A DNA stretch of 5,192 bases from Candidatus Nanohalarchaeota archaeon. GTDB lineage: Archaea; EX4484-52; B79-G9. A program made the translations under genes and the position numbers. Positions 1 through 4,426 of the stretch are shown one piece after another (the first letter of the stretch is position 1; each line of letters opens with the position of its first letter). The notes beneath the pieces are model-generated. The model ran no database searches. It was not told the origin of the DNA and saw only the letters and a program-made list of their open reading frames with translations. Where the stretch lies: assembly GCA_017610545.1 (NCBI GenBank), contig JAFCBV010000055.1, forward strand, positions 1 to 5,192. The letters are read 5' to 3'.

Positions 1-111
1 GCCTGCATTCTTTGCTGCCTCAAGCTTGGAGAGCGCACTCTTTCTGTCAGGCATAAAACAAATTCTATTCAAAAGCTTATATTCTATGCATGTTGCGTAC
101 ATATAATCCAC
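1..111 (-). CDS. Unidentified protein, N-terminal fragment running off the left edge
   Basis: Read on the minus strand, this stretch is open to the window edge and translates to a protein-like sequence starting MDYMYATCIEYKLLNR and ending at the edge with SALSKLEAAKNAG. The frame stays open upstream to about base 280, where it runs antisense to the lipoprotein gene, so the start must be chosen. The GTG at 111-109 is preferred because a palindromic TATA box is centred 26.5 nt upstream, the leaderless spacing seen for other genes here. An ATG at 102-100 is the alternative. Codon choice (GCG CTC TCC AAG CTT GAG GCA GCA AAG) resembles that of the neighbouring genes. Only about 37 residues are visible, with a basic, helix-prone stretch after residue 20. 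I do not recognise the family. The gene is divergent from the lipoprotein gene. Reality of the gene is moderately likely; its identity is unknown. Confidence 0.45.
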   Translation of the reverse strand, partial: MDYMYATCIEYKLLNRICFMPDRKSALSKLEAAKNAG

Positions 112-131
112 AGTTTCGACAGGCGGATGCA

Positions 132-143
132 ATTTATATAAAT
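132..143. promoter_or_regulatory. Palindromic TATA box between divergent genes
   Basis: ATTTATATAAAT is a perfect 12-bp palindrome. Its centre (137.5) is 26.5 bp from the minus-strand GTG at 111 and 38.5 bp from the plus-strand ATG at 176. Archaeal TATA boxes lie about 26 bp before the transcription start, so this element could serve a leaderless transcript to the left and a transcript with a leader of about 12 nt to the right. The rightward leader would carry GGTG at 165-168, a Shine-Dalgarno-like match 7 nt before the ATG. The two directions are inferred from spacing alone. Confidence 0.5.
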
Positions 144-175
144 CGATTTGCAGTATCTGTTTGTGGTGCGTATTG

Positions 176-721
176 ATGAATAAAACAATGTTTTTTATGG
201 CGACAATAGGCATTTTATTCGTTTCTGGATGTTCTTCAGAGAATAACATATCTGCGGATTTTGAAATACAGGATTCGACTCAAGAATCTGTTGGATTCGT
301 TGATTGTGGCATTAGTACGAGCCTTAATTCCGATGCACATATCAGCGAGATAAACTTCGAATTAGACGATGCTTTAGTGTGTCTGGGTAAATCCCTATTA
401 GATGGATGTAAACCTGCAAAAGCCATATTACATACATCCAATGGAGGGCAAATAACATATGAAATTAAAAATCTTGAAGATCGGGGGTGTATAATAAAAT
501 CAGAATATGGAGATATCGAACAAATCCCTGAAGAATCACAGAAAAAATACGCTAATAAATTTTTTGAATGCCCTGTAGAGAGTGAATTTACAAGATCTCT
601 GGGAACAAGCGGCCCAAATAAAGTTCCTGGTTATTTTGCATTCAGAATCTATTTTGCGAAAGCGATGGATGCTATGGGTCCTGAAACAAAATGCACTGGT
701 TCACTTGTTGGAATGCAATAA
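176..721 (+). CDS. Small secreted lipoprotein, cysteine-rich, family not recognised
   Basis: This is a 181-residue protein. The N-terminus is a lipoprotein signal: MNK, a hydrophobic core at residues 5-16, then the lipobox V-S-G-C with the predicted lipidated Cys at 19. The mature part therefore probably sits outside the cytoplasmic membrane, tethered by lipid. It has six more cysteines (44, 69, 78, 105, 132, 173), an even number compatible with three disulfides. It is acidic near the N-terminus (DFEIQDSTQES) and otherwise mixed, with no further membrane segment. ATG 176 is preferred over the in-frame TTG at 161 because GGTG (165-168) sits 7 nt before it and the signal peptide then has normal length. 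The CLGKSLLDGC..AK and GGQITYEIK stretches look like small secreted archaeal proteins of unknown function, but I cannot name a family. The gene appears A/T-richer than sufS and trxB. It is probably monocistronic. Confidence 0.85.
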   Translation: MNKTMFFMATIGILFVSGCSSENNISADFEIQDSTQESVGFVDCGISTSLNSDAHISEINFELDDALVCLGKSLLDGCKPAKAILHTSNGGQITYEIKNLEDRGCIIKSEYGDIEQIPEESQKKYANKFFECPVESEFTRSLGTSGPNKVPGYFAFRIYFAKAMDAMGPETKCTGSLVGMQ

Positions 722-728
722 AGAAATA

Positions 729-748
729 TTCTTTTTGCTTTCTTGTTT
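729..748 (+). terminator. T-rich transcription stop after the lipoprotein gene
   Basis: Starting 8 nt after the stop codon is a T-rich tract (TTCTTTTTGCTTTCTTGTTT) containing a T5 run and several T2-T3 runs. Archaeal RNA polymerase terminates at such oligo-T tracts without needing a hairpin. The assignment rests on sequence alone. Confidence 0.5.
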
Positions 749-767
749 ACATCTCATCTACAATCGT

Positions 768-810
768 TGAAACTCAGTCCTTCGGGTATGAATTACTGGG
801 TTGAGTTTCA
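768..810. repeat. Isolated inverted repeat / hairpin between the lipoprotein gene and thyA
   Basis: TGAAACTCA (768-776) and TGAGTTTCA (802-810) are perfect reverse complements. In RNA the stem extends inward by two G-U wobbles and two G-C pairs, giving 13 bp (768-780 with 798-810) around a 17-nt loop. The loop side starts with CC-TTCG-GG, which could form its own small UUCG hairpin. The element lies downstream of the T-rich stop and upstream of the thyA TATA box, and no long T run follows it. It may be a stable 3' end, a small structured RNA or a DNA-level site. I cannot choose among these. Confidence 0.5.
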
Positions 811-866
811 GAAATTATTCAAGTGTTCTTTGCAACAGAGGAGAACCTGCAAAAAGCCAACACAAC

Positions 867-874
867 ATATAAAA
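867..874 (+). promoter_or_regulatory. TATA box of thyA
   Basis: ATATAAAA at 867-874 is centred 28 nt before the thyA ATG at 899, and no Shine-Dalgarno motif lies just before that ATG. This is the expected layout for a leaderless archaeal transcript starting at or next to the start codon. A weak 6-bp inverted repeat, TTTGCA (829-834) with TGCAAA (848-853), lies just upstream. Confidence 0.55.
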
Positions 875-898
875 TGATTAAAGCCCCACCAGCAATGC

Positions 899-1603
899 AT
901 GGTCCTAATCCGTACCAAAACCACTGAAGAAGCATGGCGCGAGGCCGTGCGCGCAATATGGGGTAGTGGCAAAACCCTTGTTACAGAGGATATGGACAAG
1001 ACAAAAGAGATTTTCGGGCTTCTTATAAAAATCACTTCTCCGACAAGGTCGAACGACAAAATACCTGAACACTTTCAGCTCAAGGGCAATGCTTTTCGCC
1101 AATACATTGAGCAAGTCATGACCCATGAAAACAAGTGGGGCTTTGAATACACATACGGCGAGCGCATATGGAACTGGAACAACAAAGTAAACCAGATCGA
1201 GGGTGCGATTGAGCGGCTTTCAAAGAACCCGTCGTCCAGAAGGGCTGTATGTGACGTGGGCTTTCCTGAAGCAGACGCAAAGCTAAAGGATCCTCCGTGC
1301 ATGCGCCTGATAGACTTTAAGATACGCGAAGAAAAAGCTGTTACACCCATGCTCCCATCTGCAAAGAAGCTGAACATAACCGTTATCTTTCGCTCGCACG
1401 ATGTATTCGGCGCGTCATACGCCAACTGGGTGGCTCTTGGAAACCTGCAAAAATATGCATCTGACAAAATATCGAAGAATCTCGGCGAAAACATAATGCC
1501 AGGGGAACTGCACAGCTACTCGATTTCTGCGCACATATATGAACGGGATTTTGAGGCTGTAAAAAACATGGTCGGAAGCTTGGATGAGTTCGTACAAAAA
1601 TAG
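899..1603 (+). CDS. thyA: Thymidylate synthase, archaeal type
   Basis: The enzyme methylates dUMP to dTMP using a methylene-carrying reduced pterin, supplying DNA precursors in the cytoplasm. It has 234 residues, shorter than bacterial ThyA (about 264), as usual for the divergent archaeal branch. Visible motifs: YGERI (86-90); SSRRAV with the phosphate-binding arginines R114-R115; the catalytic cysteine C134 in PPCMRLIDF; RSHD (165-168) leading to ASYANWVAL, where N176 is the Asn that selects dUMP over dCMP; and SAHIYERD with H212 and Y214. All key residues are present, so activity is expected. The N-terminus MVLIRTKTTEEAW fits archaeal homologues. ATG 899 is the first possible start, since an in-frame stop lies at 875-877, and it has a TATA box at leaderless distance. 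The gene converges with the small membrane gene, ending 11 nt before its stop. Confidence is high that this is ThyA rather than ThyX or dCMP hydroxymethylase. Confidence 0.93.
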   Translation: MVLIRTKTTEEAWREAVRAIWGSGKTLVTEDMDKTKEIFGLLIKITSPTRSNDKIPEHFQLKGNAFRQYIEQVMTHENKWGFEYTYGERIWNWNNKVNQIEGAIERLSKNPSSRRAVCDVGFPEADAKLKDPPCMRLIDFKIREEKAVTPMLPSAKKLNITVIFRSHDVFGASYANWVALGNLQKYASDKISKNLGENIMPGELHSYSISAHIYERDFEAVKNMVGSLDEFVQK

Positions 1604-1614
1604 CCTGCACAAGT

Positions 1615-1824
1615 TCACTCCATAAGAACTGCTTTCATAAAGTTCATCATACTTAAGAGCACAACACAGCCCGTAACAATAGCAAAAAGTACGGTGTTTT
1701 CTGCTTGCGGACAGACTCTGCTAAGTTCGCCAAGAAAATTTATCAAAAGCATACCTGATGGTATCAGAACAAGTATCGCAACAAGCATATTAAAGCTCAG
1801 CAAACCGCTTCCTTTTTTAGGCAT
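1615..1824 (-). CDS. Small two-helix membrane protein, unknown function
   Basis: This is a 69-residue protein beginning MPKKGSGLLS. It has two predicted membrane helices, roughly residues 10-31 and 44-66, joined by a short polar loop (GELSRVCPQAENT). The basic N-terminus (KK) suggests a cytoplasmic amino end, so both termini would be inside. ATG 1824 is chosen because TATATA is centred 27 nt upstream, which fits a leaderless start. A longer frame open to 1980 overlaps the end of sufS in another phase and looks non-coding there. The gene lies on the same strand as sufS, 67 nt downstream of its stop, and is tail-to-tail with thyA. With its own promoter it is probably transcribed separately, although read-through from sufS is possible. 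I recognise no family. The hydrophobic pattern and promoter make it a probable real gene. Confidence 0.65.
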   Translation of the reverse strand: MPKKGSGLLSFNMLVAILVLIPSGMLLINFLGELSRVCPQAENTVLFAIVTGCVVLLSMMNFMKAVLME

Positions 1825-1847
1825 AGGGTTTATTGCGCAAAGCCCCG

Positions 1848-1855
1848 ATATATAG
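1848..1855 (-). promoter_or_regulatory. TATA box of the small membrane protein gene
   Basis: On the minus strand CTATATAT is centred about 27 nt before the ATG at 1824. It lies in the 67-nt gap after the sufS stop codon, outside both coding regions. No Shine-Dalgarno motif precedes the start, so the message would be leaderless. Confidence 0.5.
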
Positions 1856-1891
1856 TTTGTGTTGCCACCGGCATGGAGATGAATACACCCT

Positions 1892-3094
1892 TTAAACAGC
1901 CCGTGCAATCTTCTCAAGCGCGTCGCACATGACATCAACTTCTTCAGTTGTGTTATACGCGTGGTAAGATGCCCGAACATTGCCGTCTACACCGAGAAAC
2001 TTCATAAGAGGATATGCGCAGTGGTGTCCGCTTCTTGTTGCGACATTCGCAGTCTCATCAAGCAGGAGCGCGACGTCGTGCGCATCCATGCCTTTGATAT
2101 TAAATGTGACGAGCCCAACCTTCTTTTCAGGAATGCGCGGGCCATAGTATTCAAGAGAGAGAATTTCACCGAATCTTTTGAATGTGTGGCTCATCATTTC
2201 AATATCATGTTTTCTTATGTTGTCAACCCCTATTTTTGAAATATATTCAAGCGCCACCCCAAGTCCGATAACCCCTGCGATGTTTGGAGTTCCTGCTTCA
2301 AAGCGGTCAGGGCTGTGGGCAAGAGTGTAATCATGGCATGATGCATCAGAGACAGTTCCCCCGCCAAGATATGCAGGCATAATAACCTCTTTTTTGACAA
2401 GGTCTTCTGATGCATAAAGTATTCCGGTCCCTGTCGGGCCAAATGCCTTATGCCCGGCAACAGCCGCAAAATCAGCACCAATTTTTTTGAAATTAAGGGG
2501 GATATGCCCTGCTGCTGCTGCACAGTCCACCATGAACAGCGCGCCTGCGTCATGCGCTATTTTTCCGATTTCCTTTACCGGAGGCATACAGCCAAGAACA
2601 TTTGACGCAGCAGTGATGCTTACAAGCTGTGTCTTGTTGTCTATTGTTTCCTGCCATTTTTCAAGGTCAAAGTTTCCCTCAAGGTCGCTTTCAACAATCT
2701 TATGCTCAAGATTGTTCTTCTTTGCAGCATACATCCAGGGAAGTAGGTTTGAGTGGTGCTCAATACATGAGGACACTATATTGTTGCCAGTTTTCCAGTC
2801 AATCCCGTATGAAACAAGATTCAGCGCATGAGTTGTATTGAAAGCCATTATTATCTCGCTTTCTTTTGTGCCAAAGAACTTTGCCGCAATACGGTGCGCG
2901 CGCTCGTATTCCTGGGAGGCTCGAACCGATAGCTTGTGCGCGCCCCTGTGGATGTTTGCCCCGTACTCAGTATAATATTCAGTCATCTTGTCAAGGACGC
3001 ACTGCGGTTTCAGGCTGGTCGCAGCATTATCAAAATAGATTACACCTGTTTTTTTCAAAAGCGGGAAGTCGGCGCGTATTTTTTCAATATTCAT
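1892..3094 (-). CDS. sufS: Cysteine desulfurase, SufS type, with altered PLP-contact residues
   Basis: This PLP enzyme of the class V aminotransferase fold takes sulfur from cysteine as a protein persulfide for Fe-S cluster or thio-cofactor synthesis. At 400 residues it has normal family length. Visible features: YFDNAATSLKP (20-30); TTHALNLV (87-94); EHHSN (112-116), with H113 stacking on PLP; SNVLG (164-168); D190, which pairs with the PLP nitrogen; the PLP lysine K216 in AGHK; RFEAGTP (264-270); the catalytic cysteine C359 in RSGHHC; and RASYHAYNT (374-382). The active-site loop and RxGHHC match group II (SufS/CsdA) rather than IscS/NifS. Two usual PLP contacts differ. The Gln of VDxAQ is A193 (VDCAAAAG), and the Ser before GHK is A213 (VAGHK). 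The Gln site lies in a run of four GCA codons (2510-2521). No SufE, SufU or SufBCD is in the window. ATG 3094 has a TATA-like palindrome 27 nt upstream and is divergent from trxB. Substrate preference is uncertain. Confidence 0.9.
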   Translation of the reverse strand: MNIEKIRADFPLLKKTGVIYFDNAATSLKPQCVLDKMTEYYTEYGANIHRGAHKLSVRASQEYERAHRIAAKFFGTKESEIIMAFNTTHALNLVSYGIDWKTGNNIVSSCIEHHSNLLPWMYAAKKNNLEHKIVESDLEGNFDLEKWQETIDNKTQLVSITAASNVLGCMPPVKEIGKIAHDAGALFMVDCAAAAGHIPLNFKKIGADFAAVAGHKAFGPTGTGILYASEDLVKKEVIMPAYLGGGTVSDASCHDYTLAHSPDRFEAGTPNIAGVIGLGVALEYISKIGVDNIRKHDIEMMSHTFKRFGEILSLEYYGPRIPEKKVGLVTFNIKGMDAHDVALLLDETANVATRSGHHCAYPLMKFLGVDGNVRASYHAYNTTEEVDVMCDALEKIARAV

Positions 3095-3113
3095 AGAATC
3101 AATTATAACGGTG

Positions 3114-3129
3114 TTATTAAATTTAATAA
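3114..3129. promoter_or_regulatory. 16-bp A/T palindrome: TATA region for sufS, possibly shared with trxB
   Basis: TTATTAAATTTAATAA is a perfect 16-bp palindrome centred 27.5 nt before the sufS ATG at 3094, the right distance for a TATA box driving a leaderless sufS message. It is too far (about 70 nt) from the trxB ATG at 3192 for leaderless use. It could direct a trxB transcript with a leader of about 40 nt, or be an operator for a dimeric regulator. The dual role is inference. Confidence 0.5.
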
Positions 3130-3162
3130 AGGTTTTGGTTTCTTCAAAGCATTCGGCAACAA

Positions 3163-3171
3163 CATTAATAC
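3163..3171 (+). promoter_or_regulatory. Candidate TATA box of trxB
   Basis: CATTAATAC is centred about 25 nt before the trxB ATG at 3192, slightly closer than the 27-28 nt seen for the other genes. No Shine-Dalgarno motif precedes the ATG, so a leaderless message is plausible. It is a weaker match than the other TATA boxes here. Confidence 0.4.
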
Positions 3172-3191
3172 TTTTCCATGCAATATCCTCT

Positions 3192-4127
3192 ATGCTTTAT
3201 GATACAATCATTATCGGCGGAGGGGTTGCAGGGTACTCTGCTGCAATGTACGGCGGCAGGCTTGGCATGAAGTGCCTTGTCATTGTCAAAGAGGCCGGCG
3301 GCACAATCGCGCTGACAGACATTGTAGAAAATTACCCTGGTTTCAAGCGCATAGGCGGCATGGAGCTTGCACAAAAGATTGAAGAACACGCAAAAGAATA
3401 CAACCCCGATATTGTCAATGCAGAGGCAACAGAGATTGAGATTAAAGAAAAAATGTTTGAAGTCACAGCAGGCAAAGAAAAATATGTTGGCAAAACAATT
3501 ATTTTTGCAACAGGAACGCGCGTACGTAAGCTTGATGTTCCCGGAGAGGCAGAGTACAGCGGCAAGGGCGTGTCGTACTGCGCGCTCTGCGACGGTGCGC
3601 TCTTTCGCGGCAAAGTGCTTGGTGTTGTCGGTGGCAGTGACTCTGCTGCAAAGGACGCGCTGGTGCTTGCAGAGTATGCGTCCAAGGTCTACATAATATA
3701 TCGCAAAGAAAAGGTTCGCGCAGAGCCTGTAACATATAGGCGCGTGGAAGAAAACAGCAAGATAGAAATAATAAACAACACAAATGTCCTCAAAATCGAG
3801 GGTGACGGCAAAATAATAACCAATGTTGTGCTTGACCGCGACTACAATGACTCAAAAGAGCTTGCACTTGGCGGGCTTTTCATTGATGTCGGGCATGTGC
3901 CACTTTCGGACCTTGCAAAAAAGATTGGTGTGGCAACAAACAAAAAAGAAGAGATAATAATCAACAGAAACTCTGAGACGAATGTTCCGGGAGCCTTTGC
4001 ATGCGGGGATGTTGCAGACACAAAGTTCAAGCAGGCAATAACAGGGGTTGCGGAAGCAGTTCTTGCGGTTTATTCGGCGTATGAGTATGTTGGCACGGCA
4101 GGCAGCGCGCTTGGGCAAAAGAAGTAA
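3192..4127 (+). CDS. trxB: Thioredoxin reductase (FAD / NAD(P)H)
   Basis: This flavoenzyme passes electrons from NAD(P)H via FAD and a Cys pair to thioredoxin or glutaredoxin-like partners in the cytoplasm. It has 311 residues, typical of low-molecular-weight TrxR. Domains: FAD-binding GGGVAGYSAA (9-18) right at the N-terminus; ATGTR (106-110) before the domain switch; the redox-active CALC at 130-133 (C130, C133), followed by DG; a nucleotide-binding VVGGSDSAAKDAL (145-157); YRKEKVRAEP (170-179), in the place of the NADPH-phosphate HRRxxFR motif but only partly conserved; and C-terminal FAD-binding ACGDVADTKFKQAITGVAEA (270-289). The partly changed phosphate-binding motif leaves NADH versus NADPH open. 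ATG 3192 is chosen because the FAD motif then starts at its usual position; an upstream in-frame GTG at 3111 would add 27 unlikely residues. The gene is divergent from sufS. A structured spacer and tRNA-Leu follow on the same strand. Confidence 0.9.
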   Translation: MLYDTIIIGGGVAGYSAAMYGGRLGMKCLVIVKEAGGTIALTDIVENYPGFKRIGGMELAQKIEEHAKEYNPDIVNAEATEIEIKEKMFEVTAGKEKYVGKTIIFATGTRVRKLDVPGEAEYSGKGVSYCALCDGALFRGKVLGVVGGSDSAAKDALVLAEYASKVYIIYRKEKVRAEPVTYRRVEENSKIEIINNTNVLKIEGDGKIITNVVLDRDYNDSKELALGGLFIDVGHVPLSDLAKKIGVATNKKEEIIINRNSETNVPGAFACGDVADTKFKQAITGVAEAVLAVYSAYEYVGTAGSALGQKK

Positions 4128-4175
4128 TTTTCATAAAGCGCACAGAGCTTGAGGTGAACACATCATTCTTGGGTC

Positions 4176-4265
4176 GCTTGAAAAAGCCTCGGACAGCACC
4201 CATTGTTTCAGGTCCGAGGTCATGAAAATCCACAAATGCCATTGGGTAGGCTTTTCAAGCTTTTT
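4176..4265 (+). terminator. Long hairpin followed by T5: terminator of trxB or 3' end of a structured RNA
   Basis: Bases 4176-4189 and 4248-4260 form a 13-bp stem (GCTTGAAAA, bulged A4185, GCCT, with AGGCTTTTCAAGC), immediately followed by TTTTT at 4261-4265. This looks like a hairpin-plus-U-run stop and lies 49 nt after the trxB stop codon. The interior is also structured. CCTCGGAC (4187-4194) is the perfect complement of GTCCGAGG (4212-4219), ACCCA (4198-4202) of TGGGT (4243-4247), and TTTCA (4206-4210) of TGAAA (4223-4227). Some of these pairings compete or cross. The size is large for a plain terminator, so a small RNA ending here is an alternative. The only TATA-like upstream sequence, CATAAAG at 4132-4138, is weak. 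Confidence 0.55.
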
Positions 4266-4322
4266 AATGGCTCACACCAAAATTAAGGCGAGCATATCAA
4301 TTTTGGGCTCGCTCATTAAAAA
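4261..4322 (+). repeat. Nested and interleaved inverted repeats directly before tRNA-Leu
   Basis: An outer stem TTTTTAATG (4261-4269) / CATTAAAAA (4314-4322) encloses two interleaved perfect inverted repeats. CCAAAATT (4277-4284) pairs with AATTTTGG (4299-4306), and GCGAGC (4288-4293) pairs with GCTCGC (4307-4312). The order a-b-a'-b' is that of a pseudoknot or of two mutually exclusive hairpins. No nucleotide separates a' from b', so both helices at full length would be strained and alternation seems more likely. The outer stem ends one nucleotide before the tRNA. No clear tRNA promoter is seen in this stretch, so the tRNA may be cut from a longer transcript. Confidence 0.6.
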
Positions 4323-4323
4323 C

Positions 4324-4408
4324 GCAGGGGTAGCCAAGCCTGGTTAACGGCGCCGGGTTTAGGGCCCGGTCCCGAAGGGGTTCACCGGTTCGAATCCGGT
4401 CCCCTGCA
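4324..4408 (+). tRNA. tRNA-Leu (anticodon UAG)
   Basis: This is an 85-nt cloverleaf with a long variable arm (class II). The acceptor stem GCAGGGG (4324-4330) pairs with CCCCTGC (4401-4407), with discriminator A4408 as expected for leucine. The D stem is GCC/GGC (4333-4335 with 4349-4351). The anticodon stem CCGGG/CCCGG (4353-4357 with 4365-4369) holds loop TTTAGGG with anticodon TAG at 4360-4362, reading CUA and possibly other CUN codons. The 14-nt variable arm spans 4370-4383 with a CCC/GGG stem. The T arm is ACCGG/CCGGT (4384-4388 with 4396-4400) with loop TTCGAAT. The 3' CCA is not encoded and there is no intron. The gene is preceded by a structured spacer and is convergent with the DNA methyltransferase gene, 18 nt away. 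Confidence 0.96.
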
Positions 4409-4410
4409 CT

Positions 4411-4420
4411 ATTTCTTTTC
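4411..4420 (+). terminator. T-rich stop after tRNA-Leu
   Basis: ATTTCTTTTC begins 2 nt after the tRNA and contains T3 and T4 runs. This would suit archaeal oligo-T termination in the 18-nt gap before the convergent methyltransferase gene. Confidence 0.45.
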
Positions 4421-4426
4421 AATTGG

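Noticed and set aside
161..175. TTG start at 161 for the lipoprotein
   Set aside because: It would add MWCVL before the signal peptide and leave no room for the GGTG ribosome site, which fits ATG 176 at 7-nt spacing.
766..811. CRISPR repeat or integron attC site
   Set aside because: The GTTGAAAC start recalls some CRISPR repeats, but only one copy is present with no spacers. The attC box orientation and consensus do not fit.
874..927. Short frame MIKAPPAMHGPNPYQNH overlapping the start of thyA
   Set aside because: It begins inside the TATA box, before the expected transcription start, and has only 17 codons, so it is unlikely to be translated.
1825..1980. Longer N-terminus for the small membrane protein, overlapping the end of sufS
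   Set aside because: The extra residues are rich in Arg, His and Cys as expected of an out-of-phase shadow of sufS. The TATA box at 1848-1855 lies inside this extension and points to ATG 1824.
3111..3191. N-terminal extension of trxB from the GTG at 3111
   Set aside because: It would place 27 non-conserved residues before the FAD motif, and the GTG falls beside the sufS TATA palindrome. ATG 3192 gives the normal family N-terminus.
4151..4224. GAGGTGA Shine-Dalgarno-like motif (4151-4157) followed by an 18-codon TTG-initiated frame
   Set aside because: The motif is a good match to an archaeal ribosome site, but the frame is very short, starts with TTG and overlaps the large hairpin. Noted only as a remote leader-peptide possibility.
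4027..4242. Minus-strand 71-codon frame starting MAFVDFHDLGPETMG
   Set aside because: Its second half is antisense to trxB, and its first half is the structured hairpin read backwards. There is no promoter or ribosome site at leaderless distance and no recognisable protein.
4222..4347. Plus-strand 41-codon frame starting MKIHKCHWVGF in the spacer before the tRNA
   Set aside because: It ends inside the tRNA gene, has no ribosome-binding site near its ATG, and its sequence is fully accounted for by inverted repeats.
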